64,000 nt of DNA from JAWLFI01 sp964525165 (GTDB lineage Bacteria; Bacteroidota; Bacteroidia; Chitinophagales; Saprospiraceae). Made by a program: the position numbers and the translations under genes. The stretch covers positions 1-64,000 of the forward strand of contig CAZGGG010000001.1 in assembly GCA_964525165.1 (NCBI GenBank). Reading direction: 5' to 3'. Positions 7,584 to 15,828 of the stretch are shown piece by piece (within the stretch, counting starts at the first letter, position 1; the number at the start of each line of letters is the position of its first letter). A model generated the notes under the pieces. The model saw nothing but the letters and a program-made list of their open reading frames with translations. It had not been told where the DNA came from and ran no database searches.

Positions 7584-10500
7584 GTGAAATACTTTTGGAT
7601 CAAGCTGTTTGTGGGGGGCTTCAGCATGTTGTCATTCTTGACTTCATTAGATGCTCAGAGCTCTAATTGCGGAATCACTTTAGAAGTAGATCCGGATACG
7701 ACCATTTGTTCTTACCCATCCACCTTTATAGCTGAGGCAGAACTCGCTGGCATCTATGACTTTTTTGAATGGTCACCTTCTGGTTTATTTGCAGCCCCGA
7801 AAAACCCGACATCTGAGCTTACGGTTAATGGTCCGATTACGGTGGTTGCTACGGCCTACATAATTGATTCTAGCGTAAACTACGTAACGAATGGTGGCTT
7901 TGCAGCCGGCAATTCAGGATTCAGCAGTGAATATGTCTATCAATCTCCTACCGTACCTCTTCCGCAAGGAGGGTACACCATAGGAGATAATCCAACGAAC
8001 TCAAATGGGGGCTTTCAAAATTGTGATGATATCACGGGGGAGGGCCTCATGATGATTGCGGATGGAGCCATTATACAGAATGTAAATGTTTGGTGTCAGG
8101 CCTTCACCCTGGATGCAAATACAAATTACCATTTCAGTTTTCACTCGACTTCTGTTTTCAGTACCAGTCCGAGTACATTTACCATTTTCGTGAATGGTAA
8201 TCCTGTAGGGGATGAGGTAAGCAATACCGCCACTCCTTGTGAATGGCTGTCGCATGAATTCGTGTTTAATACAGAAAATAGTACCTCTATTGAAATTTGT
8301 ATTCTTTGCACTAATATTGAGCCTTTCGGTAATGATTTCGCAATAGATAATATTCGACTGTATAGTCTTTGCGAAGTAACCGATTCATTTGATATTACCG
8401 AAGCGGATGAAGTCATTCTTGAAAGAGATACCATTTTATGTGAAGGGGAACCATTCAACTTTTTTGGTCAAAACATAAATGCTTCAGGTTCCTATGCACA
8501 TACCTATAGTGGGTTGAATGGCTGTGATACGACCATAAATCTAACAGCAACAGTAATTCCGGATGAAACCATCCTTTTTTACGATTATAACGAATTGACT
8601 TGTGCTCACCCTTTGATTACACTAGAAGCCAGCCCGCCTAGTCAGGCCTCTACGAACTTAGATTACTTTTGGAGTACAAGTGGTGGTAACATTATAGGTT
8701 CACCACCTTGGAATGGAGATTCTATTCAAATAGATGCGCAGGGTCTTTATCAATTATTGATAGAAGTGTCAGAAAATGACAAAACATGTAGTTTCACAAG
8801 AGAGGTATATTTCTTTTCTGAACAAAGTCGGCTAGAATATGAAGTTTTGCCTTTGGATTCTATAGGCTGTGGTCAGACTTCTCTGGACATTATTCTTAAC
8901 CCTTCTGATTCAAATTACTTGCTGACTTGGGAGTCCGTCAGCGGGAATATTGTGGACAGCTCAGATTGGTCTATTACTGTTGATCAGGCCGGTATATATG
9001 CTTTGCAGCTCCTCGACCCGGCAACCGGTTGCACAGCGGACACTACTCTAGAGGTTTTTGGATCCTCAGAAATACCCTCCTTGTTCTTTACGGAAAGTGG
9101 GGTGAGCTGCATTCAAGATACAGGAACTTTATGGGTTCAAGGTGAAGTGGATAAGATAGACTCCTTTTATTGGTCCGAAGTTTCGGGACGAATCTATCAG
9201 CAAGACTCTTTTTTTATTCAAGGGTCAATGGGAACTTACGAATTGATTTATTCATTCGGTAATGGAAACTGTCAGGATACCTTTCTGATGGAGATTACAG
9301 CAGACACGCTGCCGCCTTCTTTTTTGGTGGATTACACGGAAGAGCTGAACTGTGCCCGCCCTGTTGGGTTTATTTCTACCCGGCAAGACTCCGGTATTCA
9401 ATTGCAATGGACTTTTCAAAGTCAAATGTTGGATAGTCTTCAGCTTCAAACTATAGAGAATGGTGGACAATATATAGTTGAAGCGATCAAGCTGTCCAAT
9501 GGATGTCGCCGTTTAGATACTTTTGAGATAAAGGAAAACTTTCTACTTCCGGAGGTCGAAGTTTCGGGCCTCCCTCTTTTGACTTGTGTAAGAGATTCAG
9601 TGGTTTTTACGGCAAGATCAAGCGACTCCATTCAGCATCTATGGTTGAATCAACAAGGAGATAGCCTGGATTATGATCATGTTTTCGAGACTAGTGCGGT
9701 AGGTACTTTTACATTGGTAGTGATGCAGCCTTCTTCGGCATGCAAGGATAGTGTAGAGCTAGTGGTTCGCTTGGATACAATTTCTCCTGAGAAAATACTA
9801 CCTGAGGAAATATACATTACTTGTAGGGATAGCTTTCCTTTCGATTTTGTGCTGCCAGATTCCGTCACTTCTCTGGAGATTATATTATCCGGAACCACAG
9901 ATTGGTTGATTTTGGTCGACACTATTCGATTCGAGGATAGTGGGCGCTTTCAGTTGACACTCAGAGATACGTTCAATAAGTGTGAAACAGTAGATGAGAC
10001 TACAGTAATCAACAGGACCCAACGTCCACAAATTGCCGTTACGGGAATAGATACCCTTGGGTGTAATGATTCTATCTTAGTTTTCATTGAGACCTTCGAG
10101 GATGTTGACTTGAGTTGGCAGTTTGGGAACCTTACGGATACAAGTTCCCGGATACAGATAACTCAAGCGGGTATTTTAAGGATTCAGGCGACCGATAGAG
10201 TGACGTCTTGTGTGTTGGACACGCAAATAACCATAGTGGGAGATCAATCCGTTCCTACGATTGAATTGGAAGGCCATTTGGATTCACTGGATTGCTCCGG
10301 GGAACCTATTAGCGTCCGCGTTTTAAACTCAGGATCGGCTGCTTGGCTAATTGAATGGCTGGATGCATCCAACCAATTGATTTCTGATAGCAGTTCCATG
10401 AATACTCGGCAAGCAGGCTCCTATACCATTCGGCTCACTGACACTTTGACGACTTGTAGCAATGAGCAACAGTTCACAATTGAAGCGGATACGATAAGTC

Positions 10501-11738
10501 CACCTATAGATATAGATCCTTTGTATGAATTGGATTGTAGGCAAAGTTCATTGACGCTCAATAATCCTTCTTCCGATGTATCCTATGCAGTCATTTCGGG
10601 TCGGGATACATTTTGGATAGATGATGAATTGAATTTGTTTGCTGCCGGACAATATACTTTTTGGGCTCAATCTTTGAATAATTCATGTACATCCACTTCT
10701 GAATTCAGGATTACCATTGATTCTATACCGCCTGATGTAGCATTTCCTGACACCCTTTTTCGGGCTTGTATCGATAGCATGAACCAACTATCGCTCAATA
10801 CGATCAACTATACTGCAAACCTTAAATCCGTTATAGACTCTCGTTTGGACACTTTCTATTTAGGGGGGGCTCCAATTCCATACTCGGATGAAGAAAGAAT
10901 GATCATTTCAACTTGGAATATTGATAATGGATGTATCGCAACGGACACGATTTCTTTGGTGATTGCAGATTTAGATTTCAATTGGCAACTAGATGTAGCT
11001 GCCAAATGTGACAAAATGAAGGCACAGATAAGTATTATTGAGTTGGAAGACAATGCTTTAAATACCCAGTTTTCCCTGCTGGATGAAAATAGCGTTGTGC
11101 GTTTTCCATTAGAACTTTCACCGGGAACGTATCGTCTTCAGTTAGAAAATGAATTAGGCTGTAGGACTGTAAAAGAGGTATTTATTGAGGCTCCAACACC
11201 TTTAAACCTGCAAGCTCCATCCATTATAGAGGCATTTTTGGGGGAACTTATAAATCCTGTGGTTACATATACACCTCAGGATAGAAACATTATGGATTGG
11301 CGATGGACCTCTGTTTTGAATATAGACTGTCCTACATGTCCAAACCCCAATTTGTCAGCAGATAATGGAATCGTAGAGGTGTGGGCCATAGATGACCAGT
11401 ATTGTAAGGATTCACTTCAGATTAAATTGAGGATTCGGGAAGCTGATGATGTTTATGTGCCTAATGTGTTCTCACCTAATGGTGATGGCATTAATGACTT
11501 TTTCTACCCGATTACAGGACCAGATATTCAAGTTGTAAAGCAAATGCATATCTATGATCGTTGGGGGAATTTACTCTTTAATAGTTCTGAATTTCCCCCA
11601 CAGAATACACAGGGCGCTTGGGGTGGTACAGCTAAAGGGCTTCCAGTTTCAGAAGGAACTTATGTATATCGTTTAGTACTGGAAACTAGAAGCAAGAAAA
11701 TCATTCGAAAAACCGGCACCATTACTCTTGTGAGATAG
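7584..11738 (+). CDS. giant T9SS type B secreted repeat protein
   Basis: A 1384-residue extracellular protein. The GTG at 7584 gives a good signal peptide (MKYFWIKLFVGGFSMLSFL, cleaved after LDAQS); an ATG at 7626 would remove most of it. After an Ig-like stretch comes a jelly-roll-like domain, about residues 95-265 (NYVTNGGF ... AIDNIRLYSLC), of the kind found in Bacteroidota adhesins. Residues about 335-1140 hold roughly ten divergent repeats of 80-85 residues, each with a cysteine early (LTC, IGC, VSC, LNC, LGC, LDC) and another late (TC, GC), consistent with disulfide-bonded Ig-like modules. The C-terminal about 90 residues (VPNVFSPNGDGINDFFYP) are the gliding-motility/type B sorting domain. 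Likely a cell-surface adhesin. Its 3' end overlaps the convergent methyltransferase gene by 17 bp. Confidence 0.9.
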   Translation: MKYFWIKLFVGGFSMLSFLTSLDAQSSNCGITLEVDPDTTICSYPSTFIAEAELAGIYDFFEWSPSGLFAAPKNPTSELTVNGPITVVATAYIIDSSVNYVTNGGFAAGNSGFSSEYVYQSPTVPLPQGGYTIGDNPTNSNGGFQNCDDITGEGLMMIADGAIIQNVNVWCQAFTLDANTNYHFSFHSTSVFSTSPSTFTIFVNGNPVGDEVSNTATPCEWLSHEFVFNTENSTSIEICILCTNIEPFGNDFAIDNIRLYSLCEVTDSFDITEADEVILERDTILCEGEPFNFFGQNINASGSYAHTYSGLNGCDTTINLTATVIPDETILFYDYNELTCAHPLITLEASPPSQASTNLDYFWSTSGGNIIGSPPWNGDSIQIDAQGLYQLLIEVSENDKTCSFTREVYFFSEQSRLEYEVLPLDSIGCGQTSLDIILNPSDSNYLLTWESVSGNIVDSSDWSITVDQAGIYALQLLDPATGCTADTTLEVFGSSEIPSLFFTESGVSCIQDTGTLWVQGEVDKIDSFYWSEVSGRIYQQDSFFIQGSMGTYELIYSFGNGNCQDTFLMEITADTLPPSFLVDYTEELNCARPVGFISTRQDSGIQLQWTFQSQMLDSLQLQTIENGGQYIVEAIKLSNGCRRLDTFEIKENFLLPEVEVSGLPLLTCVRDSVVFTARSSDSIQHLWLNQQGDSLDYDHVFETSAVGTFTLVVMQPSSACKDSVELVVRLDTISPEKILPEEIYITCRDSFPFDFVLPDSVTSLEIILSGTTDWLILVDTIRFEDSGRFQLTLRDTFNKCETVDETTVINRTQRPQIAVTGIDTLGCNDSILVFIETFEDVDLSWQFGNLTDTSSRIQITQAGILRIQATDRVTSCVLDTQITIVGDQSVPTIELEGHLDSLDCSGEPISVRVLNSGSAAWLIEWLDASNQLISDSSSMNTRQAGSYTIRLTDTLTTCSNEQQFTIEADTISPPIDIDPLYELDCRQSSLTLNNPSSDVSYAVISGRDTFWIDDELNLFAAGQYTFWAQSLNNSCTSTSEFRITIDSIPPDVAFPDTLFRACIDSMNQLSLNTINYTANLKSVIDSRLDTFYLGGAPIPYSDEERMIISTWNIDNGCIATDTISLVIADLDFNWQLDVAAKCDKMKAQISIIELEDNALNTQFSLLDENSVVRFPLELSPGTYRLQLENELGCRTVKEVFIEAPTPLNLQAPSIIEAFLGELINPVVTYTPQDRNIMDWRWTSVLNIDCPTCPNPNLSADNGIVEVWAIDDQYCKDSLQIKLRIREADDVYVPNVFSPNGDGINDFFYPITGPDIQVVKQMHIYDRWGNLLFNSSEFPPQNTQGAWGGTAKGLPVSEGTYVYRLVLETRSKKIIRKTGTITLVR

Positions 11739-12708
11739 CTTGAGCAGGCGTCAGCTCAAGTAGCAAGAGATGTTCTCCCATTTGCATTCGTTCGATTTGA
11801 TATCCGTACTCTTTCAGGCTGTCCAGCAATTTTTGGGTCTTTAGTGACTGATCGCAATGATTATGATCAGTAGGATGATCTTTTACATCCTCCAGAAGGA
11901 ACAAGCTTCCATTCGGCTTTAAGTTTTGCGAAATTGATTGAAGCATATCTTCAGGATACGTAAAGTGATGATAGGTGTTGCGTAAAATGATATGATCAAA
12001 ATAGCCTTTCGGCAAAAGTGTTTCTCGTATATTTCCCTGGATAACCTTTAAGTTGCCTGCTCGTTCAGGTAAAAACCCATCCTCGATAAATGCACTTATG
12101 AGTTCCGTATTAAACTCATCTATGTCATTTAAATAAACCTCCATTTCTGGGTAAGCAATTGCCATAGGAAGGCTAAAGGAGCCAAATTGAGCTCCCACTT
12201 CTGCTATGACTTCATTTGGATGCAATTGTAAGAAGTTGAACTCTTCAAAGTAGGATGCGAACTCCTTATTGAGTATGTGCGGGTATGCAGGCTCTATCGT
12301 CCAATGTCCAAAATAACTGAGATATTGGTTTGCTTCCACTAGTTCTCGTTCCACTTCAAGGTAGAATGGTATTTCTTCTTCAGGAAACTCTAAAGATTGA
12401 AAGGTTCGTTTTGCTTTTCTGAAGTTTTCTACAGAAAGGGCGCTGAGACGAATGGAGTCCATATAATCCTTTAATCTGGACTTCTCTCGTTCTGATAATC
12501 CGGACTTTGAAAGTTCCTCCAAAGCCTTGGGAATCTTTTGGACTGCTAATTGTTTTTTGCGATACAGAGCAGTTCGAAACGTCTGGAAAGCATAGACGAT
12601 TTCCTTATCTGTGAGGCTATCCTTTCGATGTACAGCCTTCTCCTCAGAGAACTGGGCTGAAAGGTGAAATGGAAATAAAATGAAAAATAAAATGATACTC
12701 AATCTCAT
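11722..12708 (-). CDS. exported class I SAM-dependent methyltransferase-like protein
   Basis: A 328-residue protein with an apparent signal peptide (MRLSIILFFILFPFHLSAQ) followed by a helical region and then a Rossmann-type methyltransferase fold from about residue 140: motif I VIAEVGAQFGSFSLP, acidic VYLNDIDEFN, then HIILRNTYHHF and LFLLEDVKDHP. SAM is a cytoplasmic cofactor, so an exported methyltransferase is odd; either the leader is a membrane anchor or the fold is used differently. It is the last gene of the polA - DUF5687 - ABC - lpxD-like run, 14 bp after the lpxD-like gene. Substrate unknown. Confidence 0.75.
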   Translation of the reverse strand: MRLSIILFFILFPFHLSAQFSEEKAVHRKDSLTDKEIVYAFQTFRTALYRKKQLAVQKIPKALEELSKSGLSEREKSRLKDYMDSIRLSALSVENFRKAKRTFQSLEFPEEEIPFYLEVERELVEANQYLSYFGHWTIEPAYPHILNKEFASYFEEFNFLQLHPNEVIAEVGAQFGSFSLPMAIAYPEMEVYLNDIDEFNTELISAFIEDGFLPERAGNLKVIQGNIRETLLPKGYFDHIILRNTYHHFTYPEDMLQSISQNLKPNGSLFLLEDVKDHPTDHNHCDQSLKTQKLLDSLKEYGYQIERMQMGEHLLLLELTPAQAISQE

Positions 12709-12722
12709 AATCGATTCCTGTA

Positions 12723-13643
12723 TTACTTCTTCTCTTTTGCTAGTTTTTTAAGTGTGACAATTTCTCTCATTCGATCTCGAGTCTCTTTAGCGGGCATCCC
12801 CCAATATGATTTTCCTGCTTCAAGGTCATTGATCACGCCGGCCTGACTCAATACGGTGACACCATCTCCGATATGTAAACTTTTGACAAGTCCTACTTGC
12901 CCGAGCAAGGTAACGCCATCCCCTAAAATGGTTTTTCCTGCGATACCGCATTGGGCCGCAATTAAACAGTTTTTACCTATGACGACCCCATGTGCGATAT
13001 GAATTTGATTATCCAATTTAGATCCCTGACCGATCCGTGTAATACCACTCACTCCTTTATCTATCGTGCAATTGGCCCCAATGGTCACATCATCTTCTAT
13101 GATGACTTCGCCAAGAGTTGTCCATTTGTGATATTGACCTTCTTCTTTTTTATAATAAAAGGCTTCGGAACCTATGGTACAGTTAGGTTGAATCCAAACA
13201 TTCTTCCCAATCTTTGTTTTGGAACCGATGACTGTATTAGCTTGAATCAAAGAGCCTTGTCCGATTTCAACATCTGCACCAATTCTAACGCCTGGTTCCA
13301 GATGAACGGAGGGGTGTATTTTTGCCGTATGGTGGATGTTGGCATTTAAAGGTTCGAATTTATAGAAGCGCTCCCCTAATGTCTCGTAGGCCCTAAAAGG
13401 ATCCTCATGAACGAATAAACATTTGCCGGAAGGCGGTTCTACCTCCTCATTCAAAATGATGCCTGTAGCCTTGGATTGCAGTGCTTTTTTAAAATATTTT
13501 GATACATCCACAAACATGATATCTCCGGATTCCACTTTGTGAATTTCATTCATTCCCACAAACTCTTGCTGGGGATCACCGATCAATTTAGCGTTGATCC
13601 AGTGAGCTATCTGTTGGGCGGTATAAGCTTGGTCAAATCTCAT
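12723..13643 (-). CDS. lpxD: LpxD-like UDP-3-O-acylglucosamine N-acyltransferase
   Basis: Left-handed beta-helix acyltransferase of the LpxD family, which N-acylates UDP-3-O-acyl-glucosamine in lipid A synthesis. The N-terminal uridine-binding-like domain (about 1-100) is followed by hexapeptide repeats (IGADVEIGQ, IGSKTKIGK, IIEDDVTIG, IGQGSKLDN). The catalytic-type histidine is in QIHIAHGVVIGKN, matching the position of LpxD. At 306 residues it is shorter than typical LpxD (about 340) mainly at the C-terminal helices, and Saprospiraceae-type genomes can carry more than one LpxD homologue, so this may be the paralogue. It overlaps the ABC ATPase gene by 4 bp. Confidence 0.8.
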   Translation of the reverse strand: MRFDQAYTAQQIAHWINAKLIGDPQQEFVGMNEIHKVESGDIMFVDVSKYFKKALQSKATGIILNEEVEPPSGKCLFVHEDPFRAYETLGERFYKFEPLNANIHHTAKIHPSVHLEPGVRIGADVEIGQGSLIQANTVIGSKTKIGKNVWIQPNCTIGSEAFYYKKEEGQYHKWTTLGEVIIEDDVTIGANCTIDKGVSGITRIGQGSKLDNQIHIAHGVVIGKNCLIAAQCGIAGKTILGDGVTLLGQVGLVKSLHIGDGVTVLSQAGVINDLEAGKSYWGMPAKETRDRMREIVTLKKLAKEKK

Positions 13644-14347
13644 TCTTCTTCTTGTGATACAGATCCAAAATATTGTTCCAACTCTCTCAGGGTTTCCTCT
13701 GTTTTCAATACGTCCTTCACCAATTTTCCCTTTTCAAGTATGAGGATACGATCACAAACTTCGGTAACATGACTCAAATCATGACTACTAACCAGTACTA
13801 ATTTTTCATCGGATAAGGATTTGATCAACTGTTTTAATCTGATTTGGGTGCTTGGATCAAGGTTGGCAAAGGGTTCATCCAGGATTAAAACATCCGGTTG
13901 TCCGATCAAACTCGCGATGATTCCTGTCTTTTTACGATTCCCTTTGGATAAGTTGCGAATGTATTTTTTCTGGCCAACCACCTCATCATTCAAGAAAGGT
14001 AAATAAGGCTCTAGAAATAACCTCAGGTCTTCGTCATTCCATCCATGGGTATGAGCTGCGAATTCAAAGTATTCATCGGGCGTGAGAAAATCAATGAGAA
14101 AGTTATCATCGAGGTAAGCCCCGGTGTAATTTTTCCATGAACGATCCTCATGCACAGCTATTCCATTGACCAATACCTCTCCTTGACTGGGTTGTATCAG
14201 GTCCAACATTAAGGAGATTAAGGTCGTTTTACCGGCACCATTATTACCCACCAAACCGATACTCTCTCCAGGTCGAATTTCCAGCTCAGGAATATCTAGA
14301 ACCAATTGGTCCCCGTACTTCTTTTGCAGATTTTGTATACTGATCAT
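13640..14347 (-). CDS. ABC transporter ATP-binding protein
   Basis: ATPase subunit of 235 residues. Walker A is GNNGAGKTT (about residues 37-45), the signature is LSKGNRKKTG, Walker B is VLILDEPF and the switch histidine is in VSSHDLSHV. It lies 1 bp after the DUF5687 gene and overlaps the lpxD-like gene by 4 bp. DUF5687 proteins are ABC-2-like permeases that regularly pair with such ATPases, so the two very probably form one exporter. Its place in an operon with lpxD hints at an envelope role, but the substrate cannot be read from sequence. Confidence 0.93.
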   Translation of the reverse strand: MISIQNLQKKYGDQLVLDIPELEIRPGESIGLVGNNGAGKTTLISLMLDLIQPSQGEVLVNGIAVHEDRSWKNYTGAYLDDNFLIDFLTPDEYFEFAAHTHGWNDEDLRLFLEPYLPFLNDEVVGQKKYIRNLSKGNRKKTGIIASLIGQPDVLILDEPFANLDPSTQIRLKQLIKSLSDEKLVLVSSHDLSHVTEVCDRILILEKGKLVKDVLKTEETLRELEQYFGSVSQEEE

Positions 14348-14348
14348 A

Positions 14349-15818
14349 TCATCTATTTCTGTAAGCTTCTACTAGTTTGTATTTTCTTCTATTTACCAAT
14401 TTGGCTGCCTCTACGATAATTTTAGAAGAGAGTGCAATACCGATAATCCCCAGACTACCCAATATGATCAAACCTGCATAGCGCCAGCCGAACACATAGA
14501 ACGGAGCATACACCAATAAGGGGCCTATCAGGATAGGAATGATTACAACGAATTGTTTAATATTACTTCCCTCCGTATTGAAAAAGGAGCCTTTGCCCAA
14601 ATCAATCGGTTTGGTATTGTAGGATGAAAAATAAATCAGCAAAGGGAAGCTGATGCCCATATTTAGGAGCATACATACGGTGTTGAAAAGAGCAATTTCC
14701 CAATCAAAAAAAGCATAGGGTAAGGTGACTAAATAAGTCAGACCTGAAGCCAGACAAAATAGTACATATTTAGCTCGAAAATAATAGGCCATATCAAAAG
14801 AGCGGAGCTGTAGGAATTCAAAAAAACTGCTTTCCCAACTTAGTGTTAGCTGCCCGTAGGCGAGACCGACGATACCTGTGAAATACACGCCCCAAAACAG
14901 ATACATTAAATCATTTTGATAAGACTCTTGAGTGTAAAAAATGAATCCATACAGCAAAAACACCAAGGTCATCAAGACCGTAGTTTTAGGTCGTTTATTT
15001 CTAAATATAAGTCTCAGATCCATGCGTATCAATTCACCTATCATTCCATATTTCTTAAGGAATTCGAACTGATGACTATTGGCCTCTTCCGGCTGATCGT
15101 TGAAGCCTTCGAAATAAGATGAAGTATGGAAGTTGGATTGTAATAGCGCTCCGCTTAACAGAAAATATGCCAAGGGGATGATGATCCAAAAGTAGTTGAG
15201 CCCCACACCTTGAAAGACAGCGCCCGACCATTCGTTTAAGGGGAGCACCCCTGACAAATTCGCCCATACCAAAAGTCCAAAGACCCCTAAAATGATGAGC
15301 GGGATATAGAATCGTTTTCCAAAAATTCTTTTCAAATAAAAAGCAGCCCAGGTATTGCCCGTAATCAATAGGATTATACTGAGCAACCATAAAATAGCTC
15401 CGAACAAGCCGTAATCGGGAATGGCCATTCTGAATAATGCCGGCAGAAAGATCAGTAAAGGGAAAAAGGAGAATATAGTCAAACTTGACCGGATCATGAG
15501 ATATCGGAACAAGGTGGTTCTGGGAATAGGTAAAAGCAGGTAGTTCTGAATTTTCATTTCAGGGAATTCCTGCAATAAGAACCGAATGGCGATATCTCCG
15601 AAGAGATAAAAAATGAGCACTGAATTTAATAACCACAAAGGGTCTGTACCCGGAAGCAATTCTTGGATGATTTCCGGATAGAAAATTCCCAACACTAAGA
15701 AATTGACTCCAAAGTAAAGAATCAGCAGAACAATCATGATTTTTATACCAATACTGTTGGTCCAAACTGATCTTCTGGCATTGTCTTTCCAATAATGCTG
15801 TAAGAGTTTAAAATACAT
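14349..15818 (-). CDS. DUF5687 family ABC-2-type permease
   Basis: Polytopic membrane protein of 489 residues with about ten to twelve hydrophobic helices, for example MIVLLILYFGVNFLVLGIF, ILWLLSIILLITGNTWAAF and LIILGSLGIIGIALSS. The N-terminal WKDNARRSVW and the paired layout with an ABC ATPase 1 bp downstream match DUF5687, a Bacteroidota permease family. It follows polA by 10 bp, so it belongs to the polA-led operon. Transport substrate is unknown. Confidence 0.87.
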   Translation of the reverse strand: MYFKLLQHYWKDNARRSVWTNSIGIKIMIVLLILYFGVNFLVLGIFYPEIIQELLPGTDPLWLLNSVLIFYLFGDIAIRFLLQEFPEMKIQNYLLLPIPRTTLFRYLMIRSSLTIFSFFPLLIFLPALFRMAIPDYGLFGAILWLLSIILLITGNTWAAFYLKRIFGKRFYIPLIILGVFGLLVWANLSGVLPLNEWSGAVFQGVGLNYFWIIIPLAYFLLSGALLQSNFHTSSYFEGFNDQPEEANSHQFEFLKKYGMIGELIRMDLRLIFRNKRPKTTVLMTLVFLLYGFIFYTQESYQNDLMYLFWGVYFTGIVGLAYGQLTLSWESSFFEFLQLRSFDMAYYFRAKYVLFCLASGLTYLVTLPYAFFDWEIALFNTVCMLLNMGISFPLLIYFSSYNTKPIDLGKGSFFNTEGSNIKQFVVIIPILIGPLLVYAPFYVFGWRYAGLIILGSLGIIGIALSSKIIVEAAKLVNRRKYKLVEAYRNR

Positions 15819-15828
15819 AGCTTCCTTC

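Noticed and set aside
9252..9470. Minus-strand frames inside the giant T9SS gene.
   Set aside because: They are shadows on the opposite strand of a gene with clear domains; no start context or homology-like motif.
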